DNA of 64,000 bases from Bog-473 sp963788585. Its GTDB lineage: Bacteria > Actinomycetota > Acidimicrobiia > Acidimicrobiales > RAAP-2. Both the position numbers and the translations under genes were made by a program. The notes under the pieces were generated by a model. That model saw nothing but the letters and a program-made list of their open reading frames with translations. It was not told where the DNA came from and ran no database searches. The stretch lies in the NCBI GenBank assembly GCA_963788585.1, contig CAWBHA010000003.1, positions 1,240,001 to 1,304,000 on the forward strand, given 5' to 3'. Below are positions 1-8,226 of the stretch, in pieces. Numbering within the stretch: the first letter of the stretch is position 1; each line of letters opens with the position of its first letter.

Positions 1-906
1 GCGCACGGGGAGCACCCCGGCGAACAGTGCGAGCGCGGCGCGCAGGCGGCGGGTGGCGACCCGCATGTCGTGGAGCTCCTCGGGGTCCTCGCCGAGCCGC
101 GTCCCGGGTTCCTTGTCGCGCAGGACGGCGAGCTGCCGGCGCACCACCGCGAAGGCGAGCTCGCCCATGGACGAGGACTCCGAGACGGCCGTGGGTCCGA
201 GGTCGGGCGAGCCGGGGATCTCCTGGCCGACGGCCAGGAGCCCGGCCTCGAACTTCGACAGGCGTGCCGGCTGGAGCCCGCAGGAGGTCCGGAGCTGTTC
301 GACGAGTGGTTCGAGGGCATCGAGCCACTCCGGCTGGACCTCGACCTCGACGCGTCGGAGTTGCATGGGCCGCTGCCCGGTTCCCACGACGATCACGGTG
401 TCGTCCAGCGCCACCTCCGCCGCGTCGACGCCACCGACGCGCAAGGCGAACGGCCGGCGACGCGTCCGGACCTGCAGCACCTCGCGGAACCGCCGTGACC
501 CGACGATGGCGCGCAGGCGACGTCCGACCGGCCCGTCGGGACCGAGGCCCGCGATGCCGGAGGCCGGGAGGACCTCGGTCACCTCCAGCCGCTGGCGCAG
601 CCCGTTGCCCTCGGCGGGACGGGTGTCCTTGAGGGTGATCTCGTCGTGACGGCCACGCCGGCGCGTGCGAACGACGAACCCGGCGCGCGCGATACGCCAG
701 TCGTCGGTGTCGAGGTAGGAGTCGATGAGCCGGCGTGGCGTGCGGGCCAATGCGGTCACCGTCCCACCGTCCTCGGTCTCGACGGCCAGCGTGGGCAGGC
801 CGGCCAGCCACCGCTCGACCGGTCGCAGGTCGAGCGCGTCGAACTGCCACTCGATCTCGAGCGGATCGTTCTGCGGACCCGGATCGTCTCCGGTGGAATC
901 GGCCAC
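1..906 (-). CDS. CYTH-CHAD domain protein, 3' end cut by window edge
   Basis: The reverse strand reads as one open frame from a GTG at 906 to the left edge, about 302 residues. Residues 15-200 resemble a CYTH (triphosphate tunnel) domain, with an EIEW start motif, a run of paired Arg residues (VVRTRRRGRHDEITLKDT) and a typical acidic/basic alternation. From about residue 275 a CHAD helix begins, with HDMRVATRRLRAAL, the conserved His/Arg pattern thought to bind polyphosphate. CYTH-CHAD proteins are known as inorganic polyphosphate-associated proteins, and some have triphosphatase activity. The usual ExExK motif reads E-I-E-W-Q here, so the Lys is replaced and catalysis is doubtful. It is divergent from the Nudix gene 105 bp away. 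The family is clear; the exact start is not, because other in-frame starts could lie upstream. Confidence 0.82.
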   Translation of the reverse strand, partial: MADSTGDDPGPQNDPLEIEWQFDALDLRPVERWLAGLPTLAVETEDGGTVTALARTPRRLIDSYLDTDDWRIARAGFVVRTRRRGRHDEITLKDTRPAEGNGLRQRLEVTEVLPASGIAGLGPDGPVGRRLRAIVGSRRFREVLQVRTRRRPFALRVGGVDAAEVALDDTVIVVGTGQRPMQLRRVEVEVQPEWLDALEPLVEQLRTSCGLQPARLSKFEAGLLAVGQEIPGSPDLGPTAVSESSSMGELAFAVVRRQLAVLRDKEPGTRLGEDPEELHDMRVATRRLRAALALFAGVLPVR

Positions 907-1011
907 GGCGCTCAGGCTACTGCGGGTCTCCGAGCCGCCCACGGGCCGCGCGATTGCCGCGATGTGCGACGGGCGCGGCGGTAGTGTGCGAATGCAGTGG
1001 CGCGACGAGCG

Positions 1012-1449
1012 ATGACAGCCGAGCTCCCTTCCCCGACAGAGATCGTTCAGGCGGCAGGCGGGCTGGTGGTCCGCCGTCACGACGGCGCCCTCGAGATCGT
1101 CGTGGTGCACCGGCCGCTGCACCACGACTGGTCCTTCCCCAAGGGCAAGCTCGAAGCGGGCGAGACCTTCGAGCTGGCCGCGGTGCGCGAGGTGCGCGAG
1201 GAGACCGGCATGACCTGCCGGCTCGTCCGCTTCATCGGACACACCGACTACGTCGACCGCAAGGGCCGGCCCAAAGCGGTCGCCTACTGGGTGATGGCGG
1301 CCGAAGCGGGCTTCTTCACCGCCAACGAAGAGGTCGACGAGCTCCGCTGGCTCAGCCTGGAGAAGGCGGGCCAACTGCTGAGCTATCCGCGTGATCGGGA
1401 GCTTGTGGCCGTTCTCCAGGCTGCTGACCAGGTAGAACCGCTCATCTAA
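1012..1449 (+). CDS. Nudix (MutT-type) hydrolase
   Basis: A 145-residue single-domain Nudix protein. The Nudix box GKLEAGETFELAAVREVREE carries the REVxEE core that binds catalytic Mg2+ and is followed by TGM. The upstream strand AAGGLVVRRHDG and the downstream VDRKGRPKAVAYWVM fit the Nudix fold. The sequence resembles the N-terminal half of actinobacterial MutT1, which hydrolyses oxidised nucleotides and diadenosine polyphosphates, but the histidine phosphatase half of MutT1 is absent. ATG at 1012 is preferred; an in-frame GTG at 997 would add five residues, and neither has a strong ribosome site. The gene is divergent from the CYTH-CHAD gene, a pairing that suggests polyphosphate or nucleotide housekeeping. 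Substrate is not determinable. Confidence 0.85.
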   Translation: MTAELPSPTEIVQAAGGLVVRRHDGALEIVVVHRPLHHDWSFPKGKLEAGETFELAAVREVREETGMTCRLVRFIGHTDYVDRKGRPKAVAYWVMAAEAGFFTANEEVDELRWLSLEKAGQLLSYPRDRELVAVLQAADQVEPLI

Positions 1450-1517
1450 CGCGCATCTAAAACCTGGCAAAATTTCCGGAAATGTGGTGTTTATGCGGTG
1501 GCGGATCGGGAATAATG

Positions 1518-1537
1518 GGCGGTAGCGATCTACCGCC
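1518..1537. other. Perfect 8-bp hairpin downstream of Nudix gene
   Basis: GGCGGTAG (1518-1525) and CTACCGCC (1530-1537) form a perfect stem with a CGAT loop, 69 bp after the Nudix stop. There is no T tract immediately after it, so it is either a weak terminator or part of a larger structured region together with the next inverted repeat. Confidence 0.45.
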
Positions 1538-1557
1538 TGATCGCACTGCCGGCGTGT

Positions 1558-1634
1558 GTGCCCCAGTCGAGAGCTCCAGGACCTATCGCCAAGGGCCCTG
1601 TGACAGCGTTTTTGACGTCAATCGACTGGGGCAC
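1558..1634. repeat. 13-bp perfect inverted repeat around a 51-nt loop
   Basis: GTGCCCCAGTCGA at 1558-1570 is perfectly complementary to TCGACTGGGGCAC at 1622-1634. The loop holds a second palindrome (AGGGCCCT) and a T5 run. The repeat sits in the 253-bp non-coding stretch between the Nudix gene and the convergent alcohol dehydrogenase. It could be a structured RNA, a transcription attenuator or a mobile-element scar; no coding capacity is evident here. Confidence 0.5.
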
Positions 1635-1702
1635 CGTCGGCCCTTTTGTTGTCGAACCGGTGTGTGACAGCGGAGCACACGGGGGCGGCGCCGCCAGACG
1701 CC

Positions 1703-2701
1703 TCAGGCAACCAGGACTGCAGCCCCGTTGACCTCGTCGTGCGCCAGGTCGCGCAATGCCGCATCGGCTCGATCGAACGGATAGGGCGTCGTGGCGACGC
1801 GCAGCCCGATGCGGGCCGCCTCGGCCAGGAACGCCTCGCCGTCGCGGCGGGTGTTCGCCGTCACGCTCTGCAGGGCGCGCTCCTCGAAGAGGTGCGCCTC
1901 GTAGTCGAGGGGCGGGATCTCGGTGAGGTAGATGCCGGCGACGGCGAGCGTGCCGCCCCTGTCCAAGGCGGCCAGGGCGGGGGGCACCAGCGTGCCCACC
2001 GGCGCGAAGAGAATGGCGGCGTCGAGCGGCTCGGGTGGGGCCGCGTCGGCCTCCGCCACGCTGGAGGCCCCGAGCTCGAGGGCCAGTTCCCGGGCGGCCG
2101 GTGAACGGGTCATCACGTGGACGCGGGCGCCGCGGGCGAGGGCGATCTGCGCCGTCAGGTGGGCCGAGCCACCGAAGCCGTAAATGCCGAGTCGCCCGCC
2201 TGCCGGGAGGTTGGCCCGCGCGAGGGCCCGATACCCGATGATGCCGGCGCAGAGGAGCGGTGCGGCCGCTTCGTCGTCGAAGGTCGCGGGCAGCGCGTAC
2301 GCGTAGGCCTCGTCGACGACGGCGTACTCGGCGTAGCCCCCGTCGACGTCCCAGCCCGTGAAGCGAGGTTCGACGCAGAGGTTCTCGCGCCCCGAGGTGC
2401 AGAACCGGCATACCCCGCAGGTGTGGGCGAGCCAGGGCACGCCGATGCGGTCGCCCGGCCGCCAGCGGCTCGCCCCGTCGCCGACCCGGTCGACCTCGCC
2501 CACGATCTCGTGCCCCGGGGTGACCCGGGCGTGGCGCGGCGCGAGGTCGCCCTCGGCCAGGTGGAGATCGGTGCGGCAGACGCCGCAGGCGCGCACCCGC
2601 ACGCGGACCTGTCCGGGAGCAGGCTCGGGGACGTCCCGTTCGACCCGCGCCAGTGGGCCGCCGTCGACAGGACCCGGGATGTCGACCACCCATGCCCGCA
2701 T
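1703..2701 (-). CDS. Zinc-dependent alcohol dehydrogenase, MDR superfamily
   Basis: A 332-residue medium-chain dehydrogenase/reductase. Visible are the catalytic-zinc Cys in CGVCRTDLHLAEG, the GHE motif (TPGHEIVGEV) and the four-Cys structural zinc site CGVCRFCTSGRENLC. The cofactor fold GRLGIYGFGGSAHLTAQIAL replaces the canonical GxGxxG with GFGGSA. The end of the domain (GIYLTEIPPLDYEAHLFEE, then TANTRRDGEAFL) matches the adh_fam_2 type of actinobacterial alcohol dehydrogenases. Such enzymes oxidise primary alcohols or reduce aldehydes with NAD(P). ATG at 2701 matches the family N-terminus; an in-frame ATG at 2713 is an alternative. It is divergent from the deacetylase gene with a gap of about 100 bp, so they may share a promoter region. 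Substrate unknown. Confidence 0.88.
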   Translation of the reverse strand: MRAWVVDIPGPVDGGPLARVERDVPEPAPGQVRVRVRACGVCRTDLHLAEGDLAPRHARVTPGHEIVGEVDRVGDGASRWRPGDRIGVPWLAHTCGVCRFCTSGRENLCVEPRFTGWDVDGGYAEYAVVDEAYAYALPATFDDEAAAPLLCAGIIGYRALARANLPAGGRLGIYGFGGSAHLTAQIALARGARVHVMTRSPAARELALELGASSVAEADAAPPEPLDAAILFAPVGTLVPPALAALDRGGTLAVAGIYLTEIPPLDYEAHLFEERALQSVTANTRRDGEAFLAEAARIGLRVATTPYPFDRADAALRDLAHDEVNGAAVLVA

Positions 2702-2800
2702 GCGTCCGGCCATCCACGCCAGCGTACGGGCCCGCTCGCGTCGCCGCGTCGCGCGTGCCGTGCGCCTCGGGCCGCCGGTCAGGCGCGAGGATGGGCCGGC

Positions 2801-3820
2801 GTGACGACGCTCATCCTGGCCGGGCCCTCCGGCGCCGGCGAGCACGACGGGGGTCCGCGCCACCCCGAGCAACCGTCGCGGCTCCAGGCCGTGATGGACG
2901 GCGTGCACGCGCTGGGGCTCGACCACGAGATGGTGACGCCGCCCCTTCGTGAGGCCACGTTCGACGAGCTGTCGCGGGTCCACGCGCCGTCCTACCTGGC
3001 CGACCTGGAGGCATTCTGTGCGCAGGGCGGCGGAAACGTCGATCCCGACACCTATGCCCGTCCGGACTCGTGGACGGCGGCCCGGCGCGCCGCCGGAGCC
3101 GGCATCGTCGCCCTGGCGGAGCTCGAGCGACGGGCCGAGGGCGTCGGGTTCGTCGCGGTCCGACCCCCGGGGCACCACGCGACGGCCGCGCGCGCCATGG
3201 GGTTCTGCCTGCTGAACAACGTGGCCGTTGCGGCGGCGTCGCGTACCGCCCTCGGCGAGCGTGTGCTGATCGTGGACTGGGACGTGCATCACGGCAACGG
3301 GACGCAGGAGATCTTCTGGAACGATCCGAACGTCCTCTACGTCTCGACCCACCAGCACCCGCTGTATCCCGGCACCGGACGGCCCGACGAGGTCGGGGGT
3401 CCCGCTGCCCGCGGCCTCACGGTGAACGTGCCGTTGCCCCCCGGGGCGACGGGCGACGTGGCGCGGGCCGCCCTCGACGTGATTGCTCGCGACGCCATGG
3501 AGGCCTTCCGCCCCGACTGGGTGCTGGTGTCGTGCGGCTTCGACGCGCACCGGGCGGACCCGCTGAGCAACCTCGAGCTGTCGAGCGGGGACTTCGCCGA
3601 GCTGGCGCGCGTGGTCAGTGGGTTCGTGCCGCGTCCGGGCCGCCTGGCCCTGTTCCTCGAGGGCGGTTACGACCCGGCGTCCCTCGCATCGTCGGTCGAG
3701 GCGACACTGGGCGCGCTCCTGGGGAGGCGCGTCGACGCCGCGGCCCCCACCTCCGGCGGTCCCGGGCTCTCGCAGTTGCGCACGGACCGGACCGCCCGCC
3801 TGCGCGCGCTCGAACGCTGA
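2801..3820 (+). CDS. Histone deacetylase-family (AcuC/HDAC-like) amidohydrolase
   Basis: A 339-residue class II HDAC-like protein. The zinc and charge-relay motifs are all present: RPPGHHA, VDWDVHHGNGTQ, the GFDAHRADPLSNL loop with the zinc Asp and His, and LEGGYDP near the C-terminus. Bacterial members deacetylate acetyl-lysine on proteins such as acetyl-CoA synthetase, or acetylated polyamines. The order of motifs and length are typical of a full enzyme. The GTG at 2801 is chosen because the family begins just before the GPSGAGEHDGGPRHPEQPSR segment; upstream codons stay open but have no family similarity and lie across the divergent alcohol dehydrogenase start. Substrate cannot be inferred from context. 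Confidence 0.88.
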   Translation: MTTLILAGPSGAGEHDGGPRHPEQPSRLQAVMDGVHALGLDHEMVTPPLREATFDELSRVHAPSYLADLEAFCAQGGGNVDPDTYARPDSWTAARRAAGAGIVALAELERRAEGVGFVAVRPPGHHATAARAMGFCLLNNVAVAAASRTALGERVLIVDWDVHHGNGTQEIFWNDPNVLYVSTHQHPLYPGTGRPDEVGGPAARGLTVNVPLPPGATGDVARAALDVIARDAMEAFRPDWVLVSCGFDAHRADPLSNLELSSGDFAELARVVSGFVPRPGRLALFLEGGYDPASLASSVEATLGALLGRRVDAAAPTSGGPGLSQLRTDRTARLRALER

Positions 3821-3859
3821 TCCGGCGCAGCCCGTCGCTGGCGCGGGACCGACCGGGCG

Positions 3860-4309
3860 CTACGGCGTGGCCCGGCCGCGGTGGATCAGCACCGGGCACA
3901 GCGCGTTGGTGGCGCAGTACTCGCTCACCGAGCCGAGCAGCATCCCGACGAACTGGCCGTGGCCGCGGCTGCCCACCACGAGGAGCTCGGCGCCCTTCGA
4001 GGCCTCGACCAGGATCGGTGCCGGGTGCCCGCCGACGACCCGGGCGTCGATGCGCAGGCCGGGCTGCTCGGCCCGCACCTCTGCCAGCGCCGACTCCACC
4101 GCGGCGGCGACGTCGGCCTCGGGGTCGTAGTCGTCGGGCAGCGGGACCGTCCAGCCGTAGCTCGCGGGCCATTCCCAGGTCCGCAGGACCTCCAGGAAGG
4201 TGCCGGTCAGGGTGGCCTGGCGGGCTGCCCACGAAAGGGCCTCGAGCGACGAGGGCGACCCGTCGATGCCGACGACGATCCTCCCGGTGTAAGGCTCCGG
4301 CGCGGTCAT
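3860..4309 (-). CDS. Universal stress protein, single UspA domain
   Basis: 149 residues, one Usp domain. It begins GRIVVGIDGSPSSLEALSWA and ends with the ATP-binding signature VVGSRGHGQFVGMLLGSVS, the G-x2-G-x9-G-S pattern of ATP-binding Usp proteins. The N-terminal Asp of the adenine pocket (GIDGS) is present. Usp proteins support survival during starvation, hypoxia or oxidative stress. ATG at 4309 is supported by a strong GGGAGGA ribosome site seven bases upstream. It converges on the deacetylase gene (39-bp gap) and is divergent from the CoA-transferase gene over a 465-bp intergenic region. Confidence 0.9.
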   Translation of the reverse strand: MTAPEPYTGRIVVGIDGSPSSLEALSWAARQATLTGTFLEVLRTWEWPASYGWTVPLPDDYDPEADVAAAVESALAEVRAEQPGLRIDARVVGGHPAPILVEASKGAELLVVGSRGHGQFVGMLLGSVSEYCATNALCPVLIHRGRATP

Positions 4310-4584
4310 GTCACGTTCCTCCCATCGTCGGCGGCGGCAGGCGCACCCGCAACGGCCACTCGTGTGCACACATCGGCGAGCCGCATCCGTTCCGGCCGAC
4401 TGCGCCGTTGTGTGTGGGCGCGAGCCGACGGACGAAACCACGCCGAGCCTAACGAGGCGGGCACCCGGTGCGACCCGCCGGCCGCATCCCCTCGACCAAG
4501 GCGCATGGCCGCGAGTCCCGGCGCGGCTCGGCGACCGTGCGCCCGAAATCCGGTCCGACGAGAGCCGAAGACGACACCCCGGAA

Positions 4585-4625
4585 TTGGAAAATGGCGACC
4601 GAGGGGGGTGGCCGCCATTCTCCAA
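4585..4625. promoter_or_regulatory. Imperfect 13-bp inverted repeat in the divergent Usp/CoA-transferase region
   Basis: TTGGAAAATGGCG (4585-4597) pairs with CGCCATTCTCCAA (4613-4625) at 12 of 13 positions around a 15-nt G-rich loop. It lies in the 465-bp gap between two divergent genes, 150 bp before the CoA-transferase start, with no T tract. An operator or leader structure is more likely than a terminator. The rest of the gap shows nothing else recognisable. Confidence 0.4.
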
Positions 4626-4774
4626 GCACCGTTTTCTGGGAAGAGGAGGGTGTCCCAAATATTCTGGGGATGCGCCCAGCACGTGGCTAGAGCCGAAAGT
4701 CATTGATTCGGCGAGCTGAGGAACCCTTCGACGCGGCCGTGGCCAGGGAGAATGGTGCAGCGCGAGAGTGGTCC

Positions 4775-6076
4775 ATGCCCATCACCTGTACCGTCGAGGA
4801 GGCCGTCGCCCTCGTCCGGCCGGCCGACAGCATCGGATTCGGGCTGGGGCCCGCCAATCCCGACACGTTCCTGACCGCACTCGGTGCGGTCGAGGAGTGG
4901 CAGGACCTCCAGTTCGGCGGTGCGCTGTGCCTCAACCTCTACGAGGTCTTCACCCGACCCGGCGTGCGCTACCGCTGCGGCTTCTTCGGCCCGGCGGAAC
5001 GGCTGCTGCACTCGGCGGGCCACCGGGTCGAGCTCGTGCCGGGCGCCTTCCGCCAGTTCGCGCCGATCCTGGCCAAGTTCGCGCCGCGCATCATGGTCGC
5101 GCAGGCGGCACCGCCCGACGGGGACGGCCGGGTGAACCTGTCGCTCCACACGGGGGCGACGCGGCCGGAGCTCATCCGCGCCGGCGAGGACCCCGATCGG
5201 CTCCTGCTCGTCGAGGTGAACTCCAACTTGCCGCGCACGGGGAGCCTTCCACCCGACTTCGACAACACGCTCCCTCTCGACCTGGTCGACGTGCTGGTGG
5301 AGACGGACGCGGTCCCCTTCGCCCTCGAGGAGCCGCCGACCGACGACGTGGACGAGGCCATTGCGCGTCATGCCCTCTCCTTCGTGAAGGAGGGGTCGAC
5401 GTTGCAGACCGGAATCGGGTCCATCCCGAACGTCGTCGCCTCGCAGCTGGCCAACGGCCCGCTGGGGGGATTCGGCGTGCACTCCGAGATGTTCACGACG
5501 GGCCTCATGCGGCTGCACCAGGCGGGCAAGGTCACCAACACGACGAAGGGCATCTTCGACGGGGTGTCGGTGACGACCTTTGCGCTGGGCACATCGGAGC
5601 TGTACGGATGGCTCGACCAGAACGCCGACGTGGCGTTCCTCCCGGTGGAGGTGGTCAACGACCCCACGGTGATCTCGCGGAACGCCGAGCTCGTGACGAT
5701 CAACGGCGCCCTGTCCGTCGACCTCTACGGGCAGGTCGTGGCGGACAGCATCGACGGCCGGCAGATCTCGGGCGTGGGCGGACACGAGGACTTCGTGGCG
5801 GGCGCGGAACTGCACCTCGAGAGCCATTCATTGATCTGCCTGCGCTCGACGGCCCGGCGGGACGGCGAGGTGGTCTCTCGGATCGCCGGAGTGCTCCCCG
5901 AGGGTTCGGTCGTCTCGACACCGCGGCACCACACCGGCGTCGTCATCACCGAGTACGGCGTCGCCGAGCTCACCGGTCTCACCGTGCGCGAGCGCGCCCA
6001 CCTCCTGGTGGACATCGCACATCCTGACTTCCGGACCGACCTGCGCAAGGTGGCCGATGCGCTCGACCGCCGCTGA
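4775..6076 (+). CDS. Acetyl-CoA hydrolase / 4-hydroxybutyrate-type CoA-transferase
   Basis: 433 residues, matching the two-domain AcH/4-HB CoA-transferase family in length. The second half contains GVHSEMFTTGL with the Glu that forms the glutamyl-CoA thioester in this family, preceded by STLQTGIGSIPNVVASQL and followed by VSVTTFALGTSELYGWLDQN. Near the end are ISGVGGHEDFV, VVITEYGVAELTGLTVRERA and a closing TDLRK motif typical of the C-terminal domain. Such enzymes move CoA between acetyl-CoA and short-chain acids. ATG 4775 is favoured by a GAGAG site; an in-frame TTG at 4703 would add 24 unsupported residues. It is convergent with the sulfatase (6-bp gap). Exact acid substrate unknown. Confidence 0.87.
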   Translation: MPITCTVEEAVALVRPADSIGFGLGPANPDTFLTALGAVEEWQDLQFGGALCLNLYEVFTRPGVRYRCGFFGPAERLLHSAGHRVELVPGAFRQFAPILAKFAPRIMVAQAAPPDGDGRVNLSLHTGATRPELIRAGEDPDRLLLVEVNSNLPRTGSLPPDFDNTLPLDLVDVLVETDAVPFALEEPPTDDVDEAIARHALSFVKEGSTLQTGIGSIPNVVASQLANGPLGGFGVHSEMFTTGLMRLHQAGKVTNTTKGIFDGVSVTTFALGTSELYGWLDQNADVAFLPVEVVNDPTVISRNAELVTINGALSVDLYGQVVADSIDGRQISGVGGHEDFVAGAELHLESHSLICLRSTARRDGEVVSRIAGVLPEGSVVSTPRHHTGVVITEYGVAELTGLTVRERAHLLVDIAHPDFRTDLRKVADALDRR

Positions 6077-6082
6077 GCGCTG

Positions 6083-7636
6083 TCAACCTGCCGCGACCGG
6101 TGTCGGCTTGTTCGGCCACTCGCGGAAGGTGCGATGGTGCCGGGCGATCTCGGCGAGGATCGCATCGACGTAGACCAGCTTGCGGATCATGTAGGAGCGC
6201 GTCTCCTTGGGATCGAGATAGAGGTTGTAGAGGCGCCCGTAGCCGTAGCGCTGCACGATCCCCGTGAACCCGCCGGGGTTGTGGACGTCCGTGTCGTCGT
6301 CGGAGATCGATGCGGTGAGATACTTGTACTCGCCGACGCGTAGGGCCGAGTAGGTGGCGGTCAGCCAGTAGTGCTGGTACTTGCGATTCGACACCCGCTC
6401 GTCGTCGCCCGCCAAGAAGAAGGACAGTTGGTCGACGGCGTCGAGATAGCGGTCGTCCGGCAGGCGCTCGGCCGCCCCGGCCATGGCCAGACAGGTGGCG
6501 AACAGATCGAGAAGGTGAACGAGGCCGTCGCTGCGACGCCCCGGTTCGATCATCCCGGGCCACGACACGAGCGCCGGGACGCGCACGCCACCCTCCCAGG
6601 TCGAGCCCTTGGCACAGCGGAAGGGCGTGAAGGCGGAATCCGGCCAGGTCTCCATCTCCGGCCCGTTGTCGGAGGAGATGACCACCATGGTGGATTCGAG
6701 CTGTCCGCTGCGTTCGAGCGCCGCGAGGAGCCGGCCGCAGATGTCGTCGAGCTCGACGATGGCGTCCTTGTAGGGGTGCCGGGCGGGGGAGCGGCCCAGA
6801 AAGTCGGGATGGGGGTAGTTGTCGAAGTGCGCCCCCCGGGTGCAGTGGTACAGGAACCACGGGTCCGAGGACGCGCCCATCCTCTCGATGAACCGCTCCG
6901 AGTAGGCGCACCACTTGTCGTCGAGCAGGGACAGCACCGGGATGGTGACCTCCTCGACCTCCTCGAGCGGTCCGTTGCGAGCGGCGTGAACGAAGCACTT
7001 GTTGAACGGGATGTTGCGCACCCAATCCGTCCGCGCGTCGCTGTAGACCACCTCGGGGAAGAAGTAGGGGTCGCGCCACTCGGTGTACATGTCCGACACG
7101 GAGAGAAAGCCGTAGAAGTCGTCGAACCCGACGTTCTGGGGCTGGCTCGCCTCGTTCTCTCCCATGTGCCACTTCCCGACGGCCTGGGTCACGTAGCCCG
7201 CGTCGGAGAGGAGTTGGGGGAGCGTCACCTCGCCGGTGAGTCCCCCGGGCATGCCGTACATCGGCGGGACGAGCAGGCCGTGCCGCATGGGCAGGCGGCC
7301 GGTCATGATGGACGCCCGCGTCGGCGTGCAGGACGGCTCGCTGTAGCACGACGTGAGCAGCAGGCCCTGCCGGGCGAGCCGGTCCACGTTCGGCGTCGGT
7401 GCGCCGACCGCGACGCCCCCGCCGTAGCAACCGAAGTCCCCCCAGCCCACGTCGTCCATCAGGATGACCAAGACATTGGGCCGCCGACCGGTCCGTGTCG
7501 TGAAGGCCTCCAGCTTGGCGGTGGCCGCCTCGGCGCGACCGGGCACCACGAAGGCGGGTTCCCGGTTCGGGGCGGGCGGGGTCGCCGCACCCGTGACGGG
7601 ATCCAGGCCCTCGTCTGGTCGAACGTCGTCGTTCAT
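6083..7636 (-). CDS. Sulfatase (Cys-type, arylsulfatase A-like)
   Basis: 517 residues, alkaline-phosphatase superfamily. Residues 53-65 read RPNVLVILMDDVGWGD with the metal-binding Asp pair. The active-site signature S-C-T-P-T-R-A-S-I-M-T-G-R is a Cys-type sulfatase motif whose Cys must be converted to formylglycine. ISSDNGPE supplies the remaining metal Asp/Asn, and GKWHMG follows the signature at the usual distance. No signal peptide is visible, so action in the cytoplasm or release by a non-standard route is implied. ATG 7636 has a strong AAGGGAG ribosome site. It is probably co-oriented with the downstream-reading lipoprotein and esterase genes (96 bp gap). The formylglycine-generating enzyme is not in this window. 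Substrate unknown. Confidence 0.9.
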   Translation of the reverse strand: MNDDVRPDEGLDPVTGAATPPAPNREPAFVVPGRAEAATAKLEAFTTRTGRRPNVLVILMDDVGWGDFGCYGGGVAVGAPTPNVDRLARQGLLLTSCYSEPSCTPTRASIMTGRLPMRHGLLVPPMYGMPGGLTGEVTLPQLLSDAGYVTQAVGKWHMGENEASQPQNVGFDDFYGFLSVSDMYTEWRDPYFFPEVVYSDARTDWVRNIPFNKCFVHAARNGPLEEVEEVTIPVLSLLDDKWCAYSERFIERMGASSDPWFLYHCTRGAHFDNYPHPDFLGRSPARHPYKDAIVELDDICGRLLAALERSGQLESTMVVISSDNGPEMETWPDSAFTPFRCAKGSTWEGGVRVPALVSWPGMIEPGRRSDGLVHLLDLFATCLAMAGAAERLPDDRYLDAVDQLSFFLAGDDERVSNRKYQHYWLTATYSALRVGEYKYLTASISDDDTDVHNPGGFTGIVQRYGYGRLYNLYLDPKETRSYMIRKLVYVDAILAEIARHHRTFREWPNKPTPVAAG

Positions 7637-7731
7637 CGGATCTCCCTTGTGATCGAGATGCGTGGGCCGACGATGCGGTGGGTCCCCGCAGGAGCGGTCG
7701 TGCCGGGTTCTCGCATCGTCGGGACGGAACG

Positions 7732-8148
7732 TCAACTGGTCGTGCAGGCCTGCTTGGAGATGTCGCTCGGGACCAGATGACCGGAGCAGGCGCTCGCTCG
7801 GTCGGCCACCGACCACGACGAGCCTTGCGCCTGCAACACGATGACGGCGTCATAGGCGCCCGAGCCGCTGCCCACGGTGACGTTGGCGTAGGCCCACGTC
7901 CCCGAGCAGCCGAACCCGACGACGGCGTCCACCGGGCCGAGGCTGGTGTCGCTCGTGGCGGCGGCGGCGATCGCGTGGTGGGTGCAGGGGGCACCCGCCG
8001 CGGACGACGTGGTCGAGGTCGAGCTCCCCACCGTCGACGTCGTCGAGCCGGCCGACGGGTTGCTGGGACTGCTCGAGCAGGCGGCCAGCATGCCGGCCCC
8101 GATGAGCAGGCCGAGCACCAGGCCACTGCTTCCGCGCGCTCGCCTCAT
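7732..8148 (-). CDS. Small predicted lipoprotein, unknown function
   Basis: 138 residues. An N-terminal hydrophobic segment ends in a lipobox (M-L-A-A-C at residues 19-23), followed by a Ser/Thr-rich linker of about 30 residues typical of surface lipoproteins. The mature domain (residues 55-138) has two cysteines that could form a disulfide and a GFGCSGTWAYANVTVGSGSG segment. No known family is recognised. ATG 8148 has a GGGGAGG ribosome site. It lies between the esterase and sulfatase genes, all on the same strand, with gaps of 78 and 95 bp. Confidence 0.75.
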   Translation of the reverse strand: MRRARGSSGLVLGLLIGAGMLAACSSSPSNPSAGSTTSTVGSSTSTTSSAAGAPCTHHAIAAAATSDTSLGPVDAVVGFGCSGTWAYANVTVGSGSGAYDAVIVLQAQGSSWSVADRASACSGHLVPSDISKQACTTS

Positions 8149-8226
8149 GGGCGTACCTCCCCGTCCCGATTGTGCCGACCCTAGCCCGCACCGTCGGTTC
8201 CGCCGCGGAGCGCAGCGCGTCACGCG

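Noticed and set aside
27..632. Long plus-strand frames over the left edge
   Set aside because: They are Arg/Gly/Pro-rich and overlap a reverse-strand CYTH-CHAD frame with clear motifs; typical antisense frames of GC-rich coding DNA.
1530..2700. Reverse-strand 395-codon frame overlapping the alcohol dehydrogenase
   Set aside because: Different frame with Arg/Gly/Pro bias; the dehydrogenase motifs are all in the other frame.
2117..2800. N-terminal extension of the deacetylase gene
   Set aside because: It is antisense to the alcohol dehydrogenase and has no family similarity; the GTG at 2801 fits the HDAC start.
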